A stretch of DNA of 64,000 nucleotides from Lonicera japonica (lineage: Eukaryota; Streptophyta; Magnoliopsida; Dipsacales; Caprifoliaceae). Where the stretch lies: contig CM038467.1 in NCBI GenBank assembly GCA_021464415.1, forward strand, positions 66,531,159-66,595,158, read 5' to 3'. Below the pieces are notes generated by a model. It did no database searches, was not told where the DNA came from, and saw nothing but the letters and a program-made list of their open reading frames with translations. Shown piece after piece: positions 59,401 to 64,000 of this stretch. Positions within the stretch are counted from its first letter, which is position 1, and the number at the start of each line of letters is the position of its first letter. The translations under genes were made by a program, and so were the position numbers.

Positions 59401-61622
59401 CCTTTTTCGTGGTGAGTAGTTATTGGCTTTAGCGTCATTACAAAGCTTTTCTTCATTGACAAAGAAGAACGATGTTTAGATAAACACCTCAAAACCCCCT
59501 AAAACCTTTTGAGTTATATTCTTAATCATAGATTAAAACATTAGGTTGAAATCAGTGTTTTTGTAAAAAGTATCACAGTCGAAGTAAGATTATCAATTTG
59601 ATGAGGGAGTATTAGTCCGATATCAGATTTTAGCATGTGATATTGTATCTCGTTCACTTCAATTGATATTGAAATCAATCAATTGCATAAATTATGGCCT
59701 AGCAAAGTACCACTTCACTTGCGCTTGGCCATAATTTACACAACTGATGTTGCTTTCGTGATATTTATAGTACGAGTTTTATTTATTTATTTATTTCATT
59801 TTTGTTGGTTAGAAGATGGAAAAACATTGAATTGGACAAGAAGAAAGAAGATTGCTTTGGATGTTGCAAAAGGATTCGCTTTTCTTGAGGCCCTGGAAAA
59901 ACCTATCCTTTATCTCTATTTCAAGACCTCAAACATCTTGTTGGATAGGGTTAGTTGTCAACAGTCAACGCTCTCTTTTGGTTATATTCCTAAAAACTAT
60001 TTATACTTCATCGGTATCAAATCGAGAGTCAGATTTTTTTTTTTCACACAAACGTTTCTAATTAAAAGTCTCATTTCCAATGGGAAAGATCTTAAACAGG
60101 ATATCCTCCTTATTTGTGCGGGAAGGATTGTTAGTTACAAGTGACAAACAAGAGTTAAACAACTCAAGGCATAAAAGAAAAAGAAAGGAAAGCCGCCCTA
60201 TTTTTGATGTTTTAATTTTTTGTTTGAAATTTCTAAGCCAAACCCGTTTTGAACATGAAGCTTTTCCTTTCCTTATTTTCATCAATTTTGTAAGTTAAAC
60301 TTTTGCAATATTTCACGCGGGGATTGTAACAATAGGTTAATTTATATATACTATACCTTATCATTTTCATCAATTTTGATGTTTTACCTTCAAGCAGGAT
60401 CTAAATGCAAAGCTTTCGGATAGTGGACTTCAAAAGAATGATGATTTGCGTGTTACAACGGGCGATTTAGGATACTGTCCTCCCGATTTTATAAGAACTG
60501 GTCAGTCTTATTTTCGCAAATTCAGCTTTAAGGCATTACTTTTGAGATTGAGTTGCGTAAAATAATGAATCACTCGTTCGTACCACGGAACTAGATGAAG
60601 TACCATATGGGCACTCACAATTGATACTCTAGTCGTAAAGTATCTTACGAATCCGAAACTAAATTCGTCAATAAACCCATGAAACCCATGCATGGTTTAT
60701 TTCTAACCCTAAACAAACAAATAGGATTCAAATTAAGAACAATTAGATGAAAATTTCCAAGTATTTTCTCAGCAACTCAGCAAGCAAACAAATGTATGGA
60801 GAAAATCAATTAGAATATCTCAGACAATTTTCTTAGCAAACTAACACCAGGTTTTTAAGGAATTCGAATCAAATCAAGATTTATCAACCAACCCAATTAG
60901 TTTTCTAGGTACAAAACATAGCAAATTTGCTTGACAAAAATGGGAAGAAAAATACTCCCTCTGCCTGTTTGTCCCAACTTTTTTTTTTGTTCATCTGGAT
61001 CTGGGAGAGGGGGGTAAGTAAATAAGGTGCCCAACCAAGCTATGGCACCGGTTCAAACCCCCGTGCTTGTGGTGGTGGACGAGACTCATTGCTAGTAGAG
61101 CTCTACTTTTTACCTGTTTGTCCCACTTTAACATGAGTATTTTTAAAGAAAACACTAACGTCAACTTAATCAATGTTCAATAATATAACATATTTTTCTT
61201 TCGTGAGATTTAGTTAATTAATTATATATATCCAATAAGCATCATTCCACACATGCATGTATGGTGCTATTGTAATACTGAATAGTTTTTTTAATCTGTC
61301 GAATGGGCATGTAGGGCGCTTAACGAATAAAACTAATGTATATGCATTCGGGGTGGTGCTACTTGAAATGCTGACCGGAAGGAGCGTCATTGACAAGACC
61401 AAGTCGCCTTTGTCCGTAGATTACCTGCTCAACTTTGCCCGCCCGTGCCTCAGCCAATACAACAAACTCCGGTCAATATTAGACCAGCGAATAGAGGGGC
61501 AATACAGTCGGGAAGATATACTGCCTGTGGCAGTTCTTGCTCTGAAATGCCTCAGCAAAGACCCGAAAGATAGGCCGCCCATGAACGAAGTTGTCAAAGC
61601 ACTAGAAGCTTCCGGTTCTTGA
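56441..61622 (+). CDS. RLCK-VII-like receptor-like cytoplasmic kinase, probable pseudokinase
   Basis: Six exons: 56441-56486, 58566-58834, 59270-59411, 59813-59949, 60398-60500, 61315-61622. All introns are GT-AG, phases agree, and the total of 1,005 nt gives 334 aa plus stop. The N-terminus MGSCFSS has Gly2 and Cys4 for myristoylation and palmitoylation, so membrane attachment is expected. Kinase domain: P-loop LGRGRFG (61-67), VAIK Lys90, Glu109 in helix [13 protein letters not shown] hinge. The catalytic YRD of the family is YLY (186-188), so the Asp is Tyr188; Lys190 and Asn193 remain. DFG is DSG (206-208) and the APE site is PPDF. The C-lobe is intact ([39 protein letters not shown]). 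The family signals downstream of surface receptors. With no catalytic Asp this one probably acts as a scaffold or decoy. Shorter than typical members (about 380-450 aa). Confidence 0.87.
56487..58565 (+). other. Intron 1 of the kinase gene (2.1 kb)
   Basis: Phase-1 intron between the 15-codon lipid-anchor exon and the kinase domain (g|gtac... ttttttcag|ct). It contains diverged 'gggtcatgtcgggacggttc'-type repeats at 57415-57800 and no gene. Confidence 0.75.
60955..61140. repeat. Degenerate Stowaway-like repeat in intron 5
   Basis: Starts ctccctctgcctgtttgtcc, with 'cctgtttgtcccac' repeated at about 61108. Borders unclear. Confidence 0.4.
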
Positions 61623-62165
61623 ACTTGTTATACCTTTATTTCTAAAGTGTTATGTATATATAAAAGGTGAGGAAGGTTGTTGATAATTCTATGAAATTAA
61701 ATTTCCCTTCACATTAGAGAAATTACAGTAAAAGTAATGCTTATTCTCTCTGTATATATTATATATAATGCAACTTGTCAATAAAAAGGTGATCCATTAG
61801 CATTCTTGGTTTTTCTTTTATCCGCAGGAACTAGATTGGCCATTATCAATGAAACTAAAGATGGTAATTTTAAATTTAAGTACAAGAAAATGATTTTCCT
61901 TTTTTTTTTTTTGATTATGAGAGGAGAAAATACCGATGAAAATTGAAAGAAAAAAAATGTTTTTCCCAACATTAAGTTTTGCATAGAAGGGAAAGAGACA
62001 TGCTATCAAACACAGAATATAGCAACATTGAGATTTAGAAGGTGAAATAAAGGGGAGTGGGGGGAGAGGGGGGGGGGGTGTTAGAGGATTCAGTTGGTCT
62101 CAATTCTTTCCCTTTGTCCATGTTTACTTAGATTGAACTTCAACAAGCATTGTACACAATCTTCT
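61623..62165. other. Intergenic region downstream of the kinase
   Basis: 3' untranslated and spacer sequence. 'caataaaaagg' at about 61779 may act as a polyadenylation signal. No gene seen. Confidence 0.5.
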
Positions 62166-62168
62166 CTT

Positions 62169-63923
62169 CTACTTCTGATCAGCAAAAACCTCAGCATTTT
62201 CCTGGAAGAAAAAGAAGGGGAAAAAAATTAGTTCTTGCTATAATCAAAGAAAAATAGGGGAAATAACACATGTTTGATTGCACTTCTTTTTCATGGAAAA
62301 TGTTTAACCTCCATGTAATTGCAAAGATGAAAAATGATTAAAAAAATATATATTAAGTTCTACGAGAAATTAAAAAATGAGATGGATGATTTGATAAAAT
62401 GTTCTCCCTCTTTCCCTTATTTACCATGAGACTTGTCTTCTCACCCCCCACTGCCGAGAGAATATGATTCGATGGTAAACATGAGAAAGCTGTTTTTACA
62501 CCCCAAGTATTCGCGCAATCACACGGTACTCCTATACCAATAATAATGTGCTATGTAAACATCACATGGCAATGCCACGATATGGGTAGCGCCCACGTGA
62601 AACTTTACCATTGGCTAGGCGTTCCACATCTGGTACACCTGGCTCTCGGGTAACATTAAGTATGTTGATAGTACACACACTTACCCGTCTCAAATTAATA
62701 AGCCCATTTCTATTTCTGGGTGCCTTGAATTAACAGTAACGTTCCCCTTTTTGGGACATGAATCTTACAATTGGAATATAAGTTATATCCTTGACTATTG
62801 ATCACGCCGAAATTTGTGTTTTATTATAAATAAAATACAGAGTCAAAGTGGGATCATCAATTTGTTCAATCAAGTTCTGTTGACATGATATTATACATTC
62901 AAGATGGAGTATTGATTCCTCCTAAGCAATCATTTCTGTCTCAATTCAAACAAAACCCTAGGATTCTCTAAATTTACCCTCATACGATTCTCATATGCAT
63001 GATGAACCTATTGAAACCGCTTGGGCAGACAAAACCAACCAAACCGTCACAATTTGGTCAGCCTTCTTGTAGCCCATGGTCAGGTCCAGTCCAGTCCAGT
63101 CCTTTCTAAAATTTTGACAAAGCAAAACTTCAGTCCAGTCTCGTATCTGAAATATAAAAACCGGACCTAAAAGCCTCACTTCTTATTCTTTTTTTCTTTT
63201 TGGAAAAAAAATTCTTTTAGACAAATTGTCTGCAACTTTTTTTTTTGATCAAAAATTGTCTGCAACTTATATGGACCCAAAATATAAGGTTGTCTGCAAG
63301 TTTAGCAAACTATGGCATACTTCTTGTTTAGTAGATGTAGTCTCAAGGCATTTGCCTTTTCAAGTGTAGCGCAAAAACTTGTGGCCCTAATGCCAAATTA
63401 TGTTTAAAAGTTGAAGGACCAAATGTGAAAATGGTCGAGGCCAACCCCACAGACAGATTGTGCAGAAACCAAAGCAGTTGGGTTTTAGTCCATAGCCATA
63501 AATCAGTCCAGTCCCACTTCTACTATTTCAAAACCAACCATGTTGTTCTGGTCCAAAAAATAGTCCAAAATGGGAACTGGCCGACAACCCTGTTTCTAGT
63601 ATTTATCTATCATATTACTTGCTCAACCTAAAAAGTCTTTCTCAAGTTCTAAGCAGGAATGAAAGTAAAGGCACAGTATGAGTTCAAATAGTTGTGTGGC
63701 ACAAAAAAAAATTAATAAATAACTAAAGCAGATTTATGATTTATTATGACATACCCCAGATTTGGTGCAGTTTCAACACAATCTCAGTGATACTTCTTCT
63801 CTCAGCAGAATTAGAAAATCCGCCCATGTTAACTGCTTCCTGAATTCCAGACAAGATTTCTCTTTTTGCTTTCGATGAGATTGCAAGGCAATTTGGTCCG
63901 TGGATACTGCTCAATTCCACAAT
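62169..63923 (-). CDS. 3' end of an unrecognised minus-strand gene (partial)
   Basis: An exon at 63755-63923 (minus) is bounded by an acceptor (ctatcag) and a donor (ggtatgt) and reads without stops: IVELSSIHGPNCLAISSKAK, then REILSGIQEAVNMGGF and SNSAERRSITEIVLKLHQIW. The last two blocks look like amphipathic helices. A final exon may start at 62201 after 'tttttcttccag' and end within about 35 bases; in the phase given by the donor it ends after GKC. I do not recognise the family. The gene continues beyond 64000. The exon-like codon pattern against an AT-rich background is the main support. Confidence 0.4.
62202..63754. other. Presumed intron or spacer, no gene seen
   Basis: If the flanking exons are joined this is an intron of 1.55 kb. 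It holds 'gtccagtccagtccag' short repeats at 63086-63101 and no coding motif. Confidence 0.4.
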
Positions 63924-64000
63924 CTGATAGAGGGAGAAAAAGGAAGGAAGATTTTTTTCTTCAAACTGTTATCTAAGAAGAAATAACTTCATTTATACGA

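Overview
This is a stretch of nuclear genome from a flowering plant, most likely a eudicot. It is AT-rich, has plant GT-AG introns, and carries a receptor-like cytoplasmic kinase gene and a relic of an RPS2-type CC-NBS-LRR gene. Most of the rest is plant transposable elements: Athila-type and Ogre-like Gypsy, SIRE-like Copia, hAT, CACTA, Stowaway and a SINE. All calls come from reading the sequence by eye. No alignment or database search was run.

Positions 1-3,531 hold the end of a decayed hAT transposon. From 4,114 to 30,666 there is one Athila-type Ty3/Gypsy element on the minus strand, with a CTTCT target duplication on both sides. It has been hit independently at least three times. A 9.7-kb, LTR-bounded, non-coding, Ogre-like element (5,890-15,628, duplication ACTAG) sits in its left LTR. 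A hAT element (19,637-22,349, duplication ATTAATGA), itself carrying an LTR-like insert, splits the integrase. A solo LTR (25,098-26,590, duplication TCCTA) splits the protease. The Ogre-like element is packed with several unrelated tandem-repeat families, the largest a 40-bp array of about 1.3 kb.

From 31.5 to 33.4 kb lies the 3' part of an NBS-LRR pseudogene (minus strand). From 34.5 to 36.9 kb is a LINE-type RNase H fragment, cut in two by a solo LTR. From 37,383 to about 43,807 is a SIRE-like Copia element (plus strand) with a 5' LTR, gag and pol but no 3' LTR in the window. CACTA-type ends lie at 43,808 and 48,088, and an assembly gap of 100 N lies at 46,001-46,100.

From 46.8 to 56.4 kb a block has been tandemly duplicated (about 5.8 kb and 3.8 kb after differential insertions). 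It ends just before the start codon of the only apparently intact gene, a six-exon RLCK-VII-like kinase (56,441-61,622, plus, 334 aa). Its exon phases all agree, but its catalytic-loop Asp is replaced by Tyr, so it is probably a pseudokinase. The two copies of the block carry the same kinase promoter sequence. The right edge holds the last exon(s) of an unrecognised minus-strand gene.

The most unusual pattern is shared by LTRs of four otherwise unrelated retroelement families. Each carries paired short palindromes, three of them perfect 16-mers centred on TCGA, with units of a pair 20-24 bp apart. In three families the cluster lies about 90 bp upstream of a TATA-like box.
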